DNA of 64,000 nt from Sclerurus mexicanus (taxonomy: Eukaryota; Chordata; Aves; Passeriformes; Furnariidae), in NCBI GenBank assembly GCA_013396755.1, contig VWZF01002394.1, positions 62,001 through 126,000 of the forward strand, given 5' to 3'. Below the pieces are notes generated by a model that did not search any database, was not told where the DNA came from, and saw only the letters and a program-made list of their open reading frames with translations. This document shows positions 54,089 through 64,000 of the stretch, in pieces. How positions within the stretch are numbered: position 1 is the first letter of the stretch; every line of letters begins with the position of its first letter. The position numbers and the translations under genes are program-made.

Positions 54089-54299
54089 AGGTCATTTGCT
54101 GTAGATGTGAAAAATCAAGTCCCGATGTTGGTACTTACATTGACCACACACCGTGCTTTTAGCACGTTTAAACGATATGTTGACCTGTAAATTACCTAGG
54201 GAGTGCTATCACTTTATGGTCTCACAGATGTGATAGTTGGGCTGGGTATCATCATACAGGCTAATAAAGAGGACAGGTCATTTTTATCCTAGAATTTTT

Positions 54300-55730
54300 T
54301 TGAAACGGGCTCTTTTGAAAACTCCTTTGGTTTCCTGAAACAAAAAATGTTTTGTAAAAAAAAAATTAGGCTGAATATCTTTTCTCAAGTGCCTAATACA
54401 CACAATTTTTAATTATTATTGTGTGGCCTGAAAGGTTCCTTATCTCATTTAAGATAAAGGGATTCAGCATTCAAATGCTTTCTTGTTCTGCATTAGGAAA
54501 AGAGCAGCAAATCTGACATACAGTACCTCATTCAAAGACATTATGTCTTCAAAACTGAAAAAGCCTCATTTCAGTAACCTCTTTAACTGTTATTTACAAT
54601 AGGTCCTGCTATAATAGTCTATTAGAACACTAGAATTGCTATAAAGTGATTTTCCATTAGAGTTCTGTGATGGATATAAACTACATCAACCTGTAACGCA
54701 AGCCTGTATTCTGTTGCTGCGGTTCAGCTGAAAGCCCTGTGGTGTTGGTTAAGGTGGCAGCCAGTCAGTCACAACCCTGCCACCTTCCAGCGTGGCCACT
54801 GCTGGCCACCACACACAGCGTGAGGCTGTGGAGGCTCACAGTGCCAAGCATTCCCTGGGTGCGTGGCAGACATCTGCATTTTCTGGATCAGAGTATCGCT
54901 TAAGCAATATGCATATGAGTTAGGAAATTACTATGTGAATATTGTATATTATCAGTACATAAAGAAGATATTAACAGGAACGGCTAGCAGGCATCCAGTC
55001 CATCTCTTGAATATGGCAAAATTGTCCTCTCTACTTCATAGTCCAGCTTTTTATACCTTTTCATTTTAAATGTCCCAGCTGAGAACAGCCTGGAGTTTGC
55101 AATACATCAGCTGTCAGACTGTCCCACACTCCGCTATGGTACTGTACATCGTGTGCAGTGCTAAGGGTGGCACTGCCATATAACTTTTCACAGATTTGCA
55201 TAGCAAATAGTGTCTGCAGTATGTTTATCATGACATAGACTCTGGAACAGAGAACCCTACTAATCAAAAGCTTTTGCTTTTAAGCTTTTTTTTTTCAGAA
55301 CTACCTTGAAAACAAATAAGAAAGCACACACAAAGTTATTAAGTGAAAAACAAACAAGAACCACCTCCTGCAAAGTTCAGAAACAGGACCGAGTGGCTTA
55401 TAATGCATGATTTGTTAAAGTAGCTGGCAGACATTTATCACAAGGGTTCATATTAAGTGAAAGGTAATCTGCAAAAAATTGTGCAGCTCCCTTTTAAAAG
55501 AAAATCTTTAGAATTTCAGAGGTCTGTCCACCCACAGGATTTCAAACAGAGAGTGCAATACCAGGAGACTGAACAGATCATCAAAAAGAGATCTTTAATC
55601 ATACTGTTTGAAAACCATATTTTTTAATTTACATTAAAAGAAAAACAAGGGAGATCTAGTTATCTGTGGCTTCTAAATTTAGATCTTCTTAAATCAGCAT
55701 GTGCAGATTAATCACATCCAGGAGTTTTAA
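54300..55730. other. Intergenic, no supported gene
   Basis: AT-rich sequence with a short GC-rich patch at about 54720-54870 that has no open frame worth calling. Nothing else is recognised. Confidence 0.6.
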
Positions 55731-56960
55731 ATGAGCAAAGAGCATTATGGACTGTTAATATTCATTCTCAGTCAGTTTTCAAACACTGGAAAAGTTCCAG
55801 AGCACAAAAAGAAAGCAAAGTTTGTGCCAATATTGAAAAAAGGTTATACTGAATACCTATACCTACTGAATAGGTATTATACTCTTGTCAACTTTATATT
55901 GATCTCAAGTATATGATAGGATGACTAATAGAAGATTCCATTAAGAAAAACTAAAGAAGGAAAATTTAATTAATGCAAATCCATAGGAATGTCTGGAGAA
56001 GTATACATCTTTTCAGGATAACTCAATATGCTTCTCTTTGAGAATACAAGTTGAATAGATGTTGAATAAATGTAACTGTGTTGTAGAAAAGTATTTATAC
56101 TTCTGTAAAATAGCTAACAATAAAACTTTGAGAAACCACAGTAAATATTTTAAAAATAATTATTGTAATAGAAAATAATTATGGTGCATATTAAATAAAA
56201 AAATGGCTGACAGACTTCAAATGTGGTCATAAAGGGTACATCAATCTTGACTCCTTGTTGGTTAACTTATTTTGAACAGCCCACAAGAAAACAATAAAAT
56301 CACTGCTGATAACATTTGCAGATAGTACAGTGATTAAGAGAGAGACAACTAATTAAAAGAACTGACTGACATGATAAAACAATTTGGTAAGCAAGTTTCA
56401 AAACCAGGACAACTGAATGCAAGCAAATATTGTTCCCATCACTCTGAACAAAAACAGTAAGAGTACACACTTGTAATGTGGGTCCTCAGCTACAAGTAGG
56501 GCAAGAGGTCTGTGCTTTGAGGCCTTCATCCACCTCTACATCCAAAAGGGTCAATGAATTCTGGACCTACTAAGGAGAATACTAAGTTTGGAGAAGGCAA
56601 TACCTCAGTCCTCTATTATCTCTGACATTAATACAAGTATTCCTGAAGCATTGTACCTAGCAGTAGTATCAATGATTCACAAAGGATATTAAAATACTGG
56701 AAAGACATAACAATGAAAGAATGAATTCACTGGAGTGAAAACATCAGTGAATTCAATTCCAAATAAAAGAAATCCAGGAATTGCTTCACTTCTATTTATA
56801 AAGATTTGTAGGATTGTTGGAGAACCCTTCAGGAGGATAATAGTGAGCTCTGTAATCTAGGAGACACAGTTACAGAAGGACTAAAAACTGATAATAGAAG
56901 CTAGGCAAACAAATAGAAGAAATAGGGTATACTTTGCTATTCTGTTTCTTTTGTATGGCA
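55731..56960 (+). mobile_element. Ancient, decayed CR1-like LINE
   Basis: The frame at about 55770-55840 reads NTGKVPEHKKKAKFVPILKK, matching the CR1 block usually of the form TGEVPEDWKKANVVPIFKKG. Near 56240-56340 a decayed frame gives INLDSLLVNLF and then LLITFADSTVIK, equivalent to the QGSxLGPLLFNLF and FADDTKL blocks of the reverse transcriptase. The catalytic DD is DS. The DNA is AT-rich and full of stops, so the copy is old. The 3' boundary is a guess. Confidence 0.6.
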
Positions 56961-59900
56961 AAATGCAGTACTAACATTGATTTCAGGATGTGTTCAAGTG
57001 ATCTATATGACACTGAAGTCTTGGGCTCTTTAACGGGCGTATCTTTGGTTCAAGATTTGTAATGCCTCCTGAAACTGCTCTCTGCCCTCTGTTAGATAAC
57101 TCAGTGTGACAGACTGCAGTGTAACTGCTGTCACAGTGACGTGGCTGCCTGGCTCCCCACTTACTTTAGGGCTGCATTTCTGTCTTTATCTGCAGTAGAC
57201 CTTTAAATACCTCTGCTTAGGTACATTCAAAGACTTCTCTGGATTCAAAAAAAAATTTATTTTTTTTTTAGCTCAATTGTCTCTGTTTCTTGGGACTTTT
57301 TAGAAACCAACAGTAATTTACTGACAAATCTGTTCAGCAGGTTCTTTGATTACTTTTTTCTACTTTTTTGGGACCAAGATCTGATAGCTACCTTTCCTCA
57401 TTCACCTTTCTTTCATTTACAGAAGTTTTGATATTAAGCTTCTCATGGTGAACATATACTAACCACAATATTTTAGTGCAAAGAGAAGTAAAAAAACCCA
57501 CTTAAGACACTTGATTTGCTAACTTTTCATCCATCCTATTTATTCATGCAATATTTTTCTGCTTAAGAATACTCTGTTTAAGAATTAATTCTCCATTTTA
57601 AATGGCAAAACCCATCTTGAGATGCTGTATGTTACTGTAGTTCACCTGTCTTCCTCACCTCAGGGAAGTGGACAGGCCTTATCACCCCAAAACTGAAGTG
57701 GAGATGGTTTCTTTATTTCAGTTGAGCAGAAACAATCTAATAGTATAACCTTAAATAGTTCCTGAATGTCAAACTTCTTGCTCAATAAAGCTTTCCAGAT
57801 AAACTCTATTGGATAATGTCCTGTACCTGAATATAAGAGTGAAAAAATCCATCATTTATAACTGGAAAAAGACTCCAGCAGGCACTGATTTCCATGGAAA
57901 TCTGATTTTTCACTATGATTCCTACAGCAACAGAGCTGGGTGCCTGTGGGGATTGCAAAGAAGTGGTGGTCCTGTGCTGAGACACCCAGTTAAACTCAGT
58001 CTTAAATCCTTCTGAGATCTTGTTGGAGGACTCACTCCAGTAATTCAATCCCAATCTGTTAGATTAGGTTGCTGAAACCCACTGACCAAAACCACAGTGG
58101 CATGTTTTCTGTCTGGATAAATATCCAAAATGTTAAACACAGGCCTGAAAATGCTTGAGTTCAGGTATGTTTGCCAGTTATATCCCAGGCTTTGCACACT
58201 GGCTAACATGTGTCATGAACACATTTTCACAAAGTCATTTTTCAGATTTGCTAGAAAGAATAATAAAATTAATTTGCTAGAATTTTAAAAGAGCATGCAT
58301 AAACTAAAAGTGTTTCGGTTTTTTCCCTTCCAGATACTAAAAAAAAATTTCACAAGAGCTGTCTGGCTATAAATATGCCATTGCATAAGCACATTAATAT
58401 GATACAGTCACAGTATTTTGTTTGCTGTTCCCAAGAGGCAAATTACACAAGGACAGGCTTCTAAAACTTTAGCAGCAGTAGCTGTGAAGACAAGAAGCAT
58501 AAATGTCAAAACAGAAATAATATACCAGATTTGTCGGAGTCAAATTCTTACTCATTTGCATTATGAAAACATGTAACACCAGAAATATTTCTAAATCAAT
58601 CAAGTAATTCCAAATTTATATCACTGTAAATGACAGCACAAATTGATCTCCAGATATTGTATATTTTACTGAAAGGAAAGGAATAAGTATTTATTATGAG
58701 CTGTCCACTGCTCTTGTTTATAATAAGACACAGCTTGTCATGGCTGCAAGATGAAACTATATACTTTCCAAAGCTCCGTTCATGGCTCTGTAATGGAACA
58801 GGATTTTCAAAATGTTCTTTCTACAATATGTGAAATCTGAACAATTCTCTTATAACCGTCTGCTGGCTCCTCAAGAAAAATACCTTGAGGCAGTAAGGAA
58901 AATTGAACTTTATTAAAAATTTCATCAAAGAAATGAATAGTAGTCTTGGCAAAAAAAAAAGAAAAAAAGAAGGGCTTAAGACACAATATGGCATTGCATT
59001 ATACTTTAGGCCTACAAAGATATAAAGCTGTGAAGGGTTTTGACTTCATAAGTGCCATATAGTTCAATGCAAAGTCAAATGCTGCTGAATGTCTTTGGAA
59101 GTATGATCATATTTTGTTCTTCAAAGAGTGTGAAACGGATCTAAGCGTATACTTTTGTCACTGCATCTACTTTTTTGAAATATGTGAGAAATGGGGGAAA
59201 ACAAAAGCGTGGGTTGAAATATTGATCACTGAAAGACCCTGCACTGATTAACTCAAAAGAGATTTGAAATGGGATCTGTTACCTTTAATGCCATTGACAA
59301 CAAGGAGGTTAATCCTTAGGCAAAGAAGCTGCCATTTATAATGTTTAAAATGGTTAAAAATAATTCCATTACTTAATCCCCAACTGTGAAATGAATTGGT
59401 ATTCCTAGTTGATTTATTAAGGGGTATATCTGAACCTCACAAGTAAACTTCCATTCCCAAAAGCATTTTTGTTTGTGTCAAACTAGTCCTTTGCCCAAAG
59501 GGCTTTTCCTGAAGAACAGGGATTGGCCTACATAAGTGAACAAATTTCAGCTGCTGTTTTTGCCATATTCATGGTAGGCAGATAGTTCTCTTTTTCCAGA
59601 GCTGTTGGTTTTGACACAAATATCCTTCATGATTTCATCAAAAAATCCTCTAAGTAAATGTTATTTGATACATTAGCCTTTCTACTGTAAACAATGTAGA
59701 AAGCTGCTCCTTATAAAAAGCTCTTCCCTTCTTAGACAACATATTTCCATTCTTCATCAGCATGTAGATTTGACTTAGAAATTGTAATGCTAATTTAGTT
59801 CTTCATAATTATGACTATTAGGTTTTAAATAATTCATTCTTCCTTCCCGCTGGATTACATACTTCAAAAAGTAAGCTTTGCTAAAATTACATGCTCTTGG

Positions 59901-62259
59901 ATCTGGTGGCTTACAGAACTTGCTCATAATGCATATGAGACTATGGTCCACTTTTTTAAGAACCATTAAAAATATTCTGTAAAACACACTGCTATGATTC
60001 AGACCCTTGAGGGAGAAATAGGCATAATTGGTTCCAGTTTCAGCTTTTCCCTTGCATAATTTAACTGACTCCTTTGTCCCTCAAGTAAAATGACGGTGCT
60101 CTTCAAGCTGGGCTGGGGTGTAGCTTGGCACTGGAAGCAACTGCTAGAAAACTAAGGCAGACCTGGGATACAAATGAGAACAATGTGAAGTGACTGTGGC
60201 ACCTTACACACAGCATAAAATTAGGATTGTAAAGTAGCTCTACACATCAGACTTTGATAGACTATCCTGTGCTGTAACACCACTGAACTCAATAACCATC
60301 TCTAATCCATCTGTGAAGGATAGGTGCAAGGTTACACTCAGGATCACGTTTGTCTGCCTTTCCTTCAGACATCCCCTAAGTATACTTCTTCAGCAACTAC
60401 AACAGCATGCTCCCATACAAGATTTGTGTTTCAGTGCTGCCAGGAATGCCTAATTTCAGTGACTCACAGGCTCTCCATATGTGGTTTGTGAAACACCAAG
60501 TGAAGAGAAGTGTGAGGACAGCAAATCACTCAGACATATGAAGTGTCACACATTGCACTCACTGCCAAATCTCACTGGTACCAGAGTTCCATGGTCTCTC
60601 CTGTCTCGCATCTCAGCTGACGGGCATCACTGGTCAGTCCTTCTATCACAGTTCCCGAAGTTTGGCTTCTCATATGCTGGATCACAAAAAAGAATAAGAG
60701 CAAGTCATAAAATTGCTTTGGAGACTGCTCTCGTGGAACAATGGAAACAGCCCAATTTAACATGTAGATTATAATTAGATTTTACAAGCACGTGGTCATT
60801 CTCAATAGGTACTCAGCAGACAACAGAGAAATGTCATATAATTTTGTTCTCTAAAGAGTGGAGTCTAGATCCTCTTCAAGATGAAGTTCAGATCCATTCC
60901 TGGCTGTCTGCAAGAGATGAGAATGTTTCCTTTATTACCTGTACTCAAAGTTTGCTTATTGTTAACTCTTCATGGAAGTTACTGCAATGAGAATGCAAAA
61001 TATACAGAAGGACATCTAATAACAATGCTAATTAGTATTATATACGAGCATTAAAATCAACTAGTCATTTGTGATATGTTTTCACAATATGTCCACCAGT
61101 GCTCAGAATTTGCCTCTCATTTAGTATTTCATCCTTATCTCAGAGCATGATGGTACTGATTATTTTGGGTTACTTCAAGTGCCTCATTCTGGATCCTACA
61201 CTCTCACACATCTTCAGTTCAAAGAGGGCAGCTTCTGTTTCTGCACACAACCATTAAATAGGCTGTCATTTGCATCTCTTTTAAAGCCTACTTCCAATGA
61301 AAGTCTGGGAGCATTCATTATAAAAATGCAGACTGCATTTCTCTTAAATCAAGTAAAAATGCAAACATGGTTATAGGTAAATAGAATTCTCAGGTAAATA
61401 GAATTATCCAATCAGCTGGCCTCATAAAAAGCCCCTAATTTTTGCATTACTTGTTTTAAATTAACTCCTTGCATGCTCAGAGAATACAGAGACCCATTTA
61501 TCTTCCAAAAAAAAAATCCACTTCCCTTTGATCTGAGCTTCTCTTATTCCTACCTTCATGGATTAAAAAAAGGTGATAAACCTTAGTATGAAGCTCACAA
61601 GACCTTTAGAAACCTAGCACTCAAATTGAAAAATGCAGAGAAATGATTCTGTAACATCCATGAGCTGAGCAGTGCTCATCACATGGGTTCATCCTTTGCC
61701 CAGAGCGGGGAATCCTATTTGAGCACCTCTGGAAGTGTCAGCTTCTCTCCAGCAAAGCTCTCCCCAGGCCAGCTGGCTGCTGACCTTGTGGAATGTACCA
61801 GCTCAGCAGAGCCAGGGCTCATCTGCTCTAATCCCCTCTCTCCGGAGCTTTGCTTTCCCACCAGAGGGCATACCCCGTGAGCACACAACTGCCTTCAGAG
61901 GAATTTAAAATATATATTGTGTACTAGATAAATGAACTGACTTGAATGCGAAGATTTTGTACTCGGTTCCACTCAATGGGGCTATTAATTCATCCTGTTG
62001 CTCGCCGGGTAAATTATTCCACTTGGTACAAAAGCAGTTGGTTTAGCACACTTTTGTTTGACTTTGCGGAGTGCTGGATGCGCAGCACTTTTCAATAAGG
62101 CCATTCATTTACCGAGCTAGCTGGTGCTACTGCGCTGGTATTCACCCCCATCTCCGGATGCCATGGAAATAGTTGCTCCCTGGGTTCTGGGCGTTTAAAG
62201 TCTCGCGACTGAAATTTTAATTTAAATAGGAGACATTAAAACTTAATACAGTAAAAATG
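56961..62259. other. Intergenic region upstream of ACBD5, no supported gene
   Basis: Mostly AT-rich unique sequence with poly-A and poly-T runs (for example 57247-57271 and 58948-58970). Open frames at 60481-60774 and 61683-61880 on the plus strand lack convincing splice sites and similarity. A GC-richer stretch from about 61700 leads into the ACBD5 promoter. Confidence 0.6.
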
Positions 62260-62416
62260 TGTCTGCGGCGGTGACGTGGGTGGCCCGTGCGGGCAGGGGT
62301 GTTGTGAGGAGGGAGGCAGCGCACAGCAGGCCCAGGCGCCGGGGCTCCCGCGGTGACAGCCCCTCCCGCGGGCGGGCACAGCGCGGGCAGGGACGCGAAG
62401 CGCCGCGCACACGAAG

Positions 62417-62435
62417 AACTACATTTCCCGGCGGC
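62417..62435 (+). promoter_or_regulatory. ZNF143/SBS-like motif in the ACBD5 promoter
   Basis: AACTACATTTCCCGGCGGC closely matches the ZNF143 consensus of the ACTACAATTCCCAGC type. It lies centrally in the CpG island, a typical position for this factor near a transcription start. Binding is inferred. Confidence 0.65.
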
Positions 62436-62540
62436 CTCGGGGAGCGGCGCGGGCGGAGGGCACGGCACGGCAGGGTAGGGCGGGGAGCGGCGCTGCGAGG
62501 CCGAGCATGGGCGCCTGAGGCCGGGCGGAGGTAGGGCGGG

Positions 62541-62541
62541 N
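62541..62541. other. Single N, possible collapsed gap
   Basis: An isolated N lies between G-runs in the ACBD5 CpG island. Some short-read assemblers write a minimal N for a gap of unknown size. The missing ACBD5 coding exon may belong here. Confidence 0.5.
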
Positions 62542-62748
62542 GGGCCGAGGCGGAGGGGCCGGGGGTTCAGGGGGCGCGGGCAGAGCCTTGGGGAGGGCGG
62601 CGTGTGTGCCCTGCTCGGCCTCCCTGGGAGCGCCCCGCTGTCAGAGCCCCGCGGCCTCCCCGGAGCCCGGAGCTGCTGTGGCGAAGCCTCCGTGAGTTGC
62701 CTCTGCTGAAATAGTTAACGGGACGGAACAGCAAAAAACATCAACACA

Positions 62749-62759
62749 CCCCCCCCCCC
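62749..62759. repeat. Poly-C run
   Basis: Eleven consecutive C on the plus strand, in the presumed first intron of ACBD5. Confidence 0.7.
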
Positions 62760-63562
62760 AAAATCAGAACGTACCTTTTTGATAAGAGTACTGATAATAG
62801 TTTTTAAAAAGTTGGTTCTTGCATAAATCATTAATTCTGGTGTAAGTAAAACTGGATTTTTTTTTTTAATATATAAAGGTCACTGTACACTTCTCCTAAT
62901 GATTAAAATCAAACCTCAAAGTATTTGTTTGGATGGACTGGTTATGAATTTTGCATGCGAGCTGTTAGAGTTTTACCTTTACATTTTCTATCTCTAAAAA
63001 AATGTGTTAGACAAAGGAAGAAAAGAAAACAAAATCGAGAGATATGGTGAAACTGTTACTGAAAGAGCTGTCAAATAACCAAAGTAAATAAAAGCACTGC
63101 GGAAGGATATGTTTTGGGTCCATTGTGTTTTGTTTGGTTATTTATTTTTTTTTTTAATTTTAAGTTCTGGAGTTTTCAATAAGTTTATAACAGCAAAGTG
63201 ACCTGCAAGGTACTCTGTTTACTGGGAACTAAACCTGTGCCTTTAAACTGAGTGCAAGGACGCTGTCTTTATGTCACTTATTACCTCTTCTTTTATTCTA
63301 ATCATGGAGTCTGACCTTAGGAGTAGTAAAGGTTACAGTCCCTTAAAATCAATCTGAAAGTTTCTGTTTGTTAAGTAAATATTTTTGGTAGTGCTGATTC
63401 ATGGTAGATGAGGTGAAGATGTTCTCTGTTGACTTAAAATTGTACTGCTATAATCATGCTGTAACAAACTGCAGGCTGTTTTCTCACAGAAATACTAAGC
63501 TCATAAAATACTCGGTAACATTCTGATGGCAATTTAATTGTATTTTAAAATGCTTTCACTAG

Positions 63563-63683
63563 GTTCATTCCAGCCAACGAATGAAATGATGCTCAAGTTC
63601 TATAGCTTTTATAAGCAAGCAACTCAAGGACCCTGTAACATTCCACGACCTGGATTTTGGGATCCAATTGGTAGATATAAATG
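63563..63683 (+). CDS. ACBD5: ACBD5 internal coding exon (acyl-CoA-binding domain)
   Basis: The acceptor TGCTTTCACTAG and donor ATG/GTAACT bound 121 bases. Two bases complete a Gly codon, 39 codons follow, and TG starts the next Trp codon. The translation is SFQPTNEMMLKFYSFYKQAT, then QGPCNIPRPGFWDPIGRYK. This is the middle of the acyl-CoA-binding domain: the YSFYKQAT helix carries the Tyr and Lys that contact the CoA ligand, and the GRYKW segment leads to the second ligand Lys. The wording fits ACBD5 rather than soluble ACBP. Family knowledge: ACBD5 is a tail-anchored peroxisomal membrane protein that binds very-long-chain acyl-CoA for beta-oxidation and tethers peroxisomes to the ER through VAPB. 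The remaining exons lie beyond the right edge, except the preceding one, which is missing. Confidence 0.95.
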
Positions 63684-64000
63684 GTAACTTTTCATGAGTT
63701 GTTGTTTTGTGGGGTTTTTTATGTGTAGAGTGGAGATGTTTAGAAGAGTGGCACCTGGAGGAAGAGCTTAGTGAGTTTCTTTCTTAAAAAAAGAACATTC
63801 ACTACCTTTGATGCTTGAGTGAGTTTTCTGTTGTATTCCAGCTTTCTAGCTCAGATAATTTATAACTTCTCAGAGTTGCGAGTGGAAACGTTCCCTTGGG
63901 TTCTGCAGGTGGGCAGGTTTTTCTTGGGCATCCGCCATCATGGTACCTCTGTAGTGTTTATCTCATCCTAAAATGAAATTGTAGGTGCTCTGCAGAATGA
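63684..64000 (+). other. ACBD5: ACBD5 intron (partial)
   Basis: Starts with the GTAACT donor and runs off the window. It is T/G-rich on the plus strand; the next exon, expected to start with the DAW segment, was not seen. Confidence 0.8.

Larger units (their letters stand above)
62260..62700. promoter_or_regulatory. ACBD5: CpG island and promoter of ACBD5
   Basis: Dense CpG sequence lies about 0.9 kb upstream of the first recognisable ACBD5 coding exon. A GGAG/GTAGGG donor-like site at 62530 could close a short non-coding first exon. No TATA box is evident. The single N at 62541 lies just after this site. No coding exon of ACBD5 could be found within the island. Confidence 0.8.

Noticed and set aside
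60481..60774. 97-codon plus-strand frame (VCETPSEEKCEDSK...)
   Set aside because: No convincing acceptor or donor, no CpG enrichment and no similarity I recognise.
61683..61880. 65-codon plus-strand frame upstream of ACBD5
   Set aside because: It lies in a GC-richer stretch near the promoter and has no splice signals in phase with ACBD5; probably chance.
62508..62519. ATG in the ACBD5 CpG island as a start codon
   Set aside because: It opens only three codons before TGA, so it cannot be the ACBD5 start.
1..64000. CRISPR arrays, operons, ribosome binding sites, tRNA or rRNA genes
   Set aside because: The window is vertebrate genomic DNA; no regularly spaced repeats and no tRNA A/B-box pair or rRNA sequence were found by eye.

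Overview
The window looks like part of a bird genome, from a draft assembly with runs of N. The evidence is two recognisable vertebrate genes and an interspersed-repeat content that is essentially all CR1 LINE fragments, several ending in the avian-type ATTCTATG tail. No Alu or L1 was noticed. The species cannot be told from the sequence.

Positions 1-45652 are the 5' half of ABI1 (Abl interactor 1, a WAVE-complex subunit) on the minus strand. Coding exon 1 (45536-45652, 39 codons) and exon 2 (22632-22799, 56 codons) join in phase 0 and encode the first 95 residues. Intron 1 (about 22.7 kb) lies wholly inside the window. Intron 2 runs off the left edge, and exon 3 onward is not here. The introns hold CR1 remnants on both strands, low-complexity tracts and no other gene I can support. 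The ABI1 promoter is a CpG island (about 44.9-45.95 kb) interrupted by a 157-N gap whose flanks repeat the same 16 bases.

Positions 62260-64000 are the start of ACBD5 (peroxisomal acyl-CoA-binding protein) on the plus strand: a CpG island with a ZNF143-type motif, then one coding exon (63563-63683) from the middle of the acyl-CoA-binding domain. The coding exon that should precede it was not found. A single N at 62541 inside the CpG island is a likely place for lost sequence.

Between these two divergent genes lie about 16.6 kb. On the plus strand at 47.4-54.3 kb there is a series of open, splice-site-bounded segments, several with mutually compatible reading phases. They may be exons of an unrecognised coiled-coil or low-complexity protein gene. 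Two X-box-like (RFX) motifs sit in a small GC-rich patch among them. This is the main candidate for something undescribed; it is an inference from splice sites and reading frame, not an identification. An ancient, heavily decayed CR1 copy occupies about 55.7-56.9 kb.
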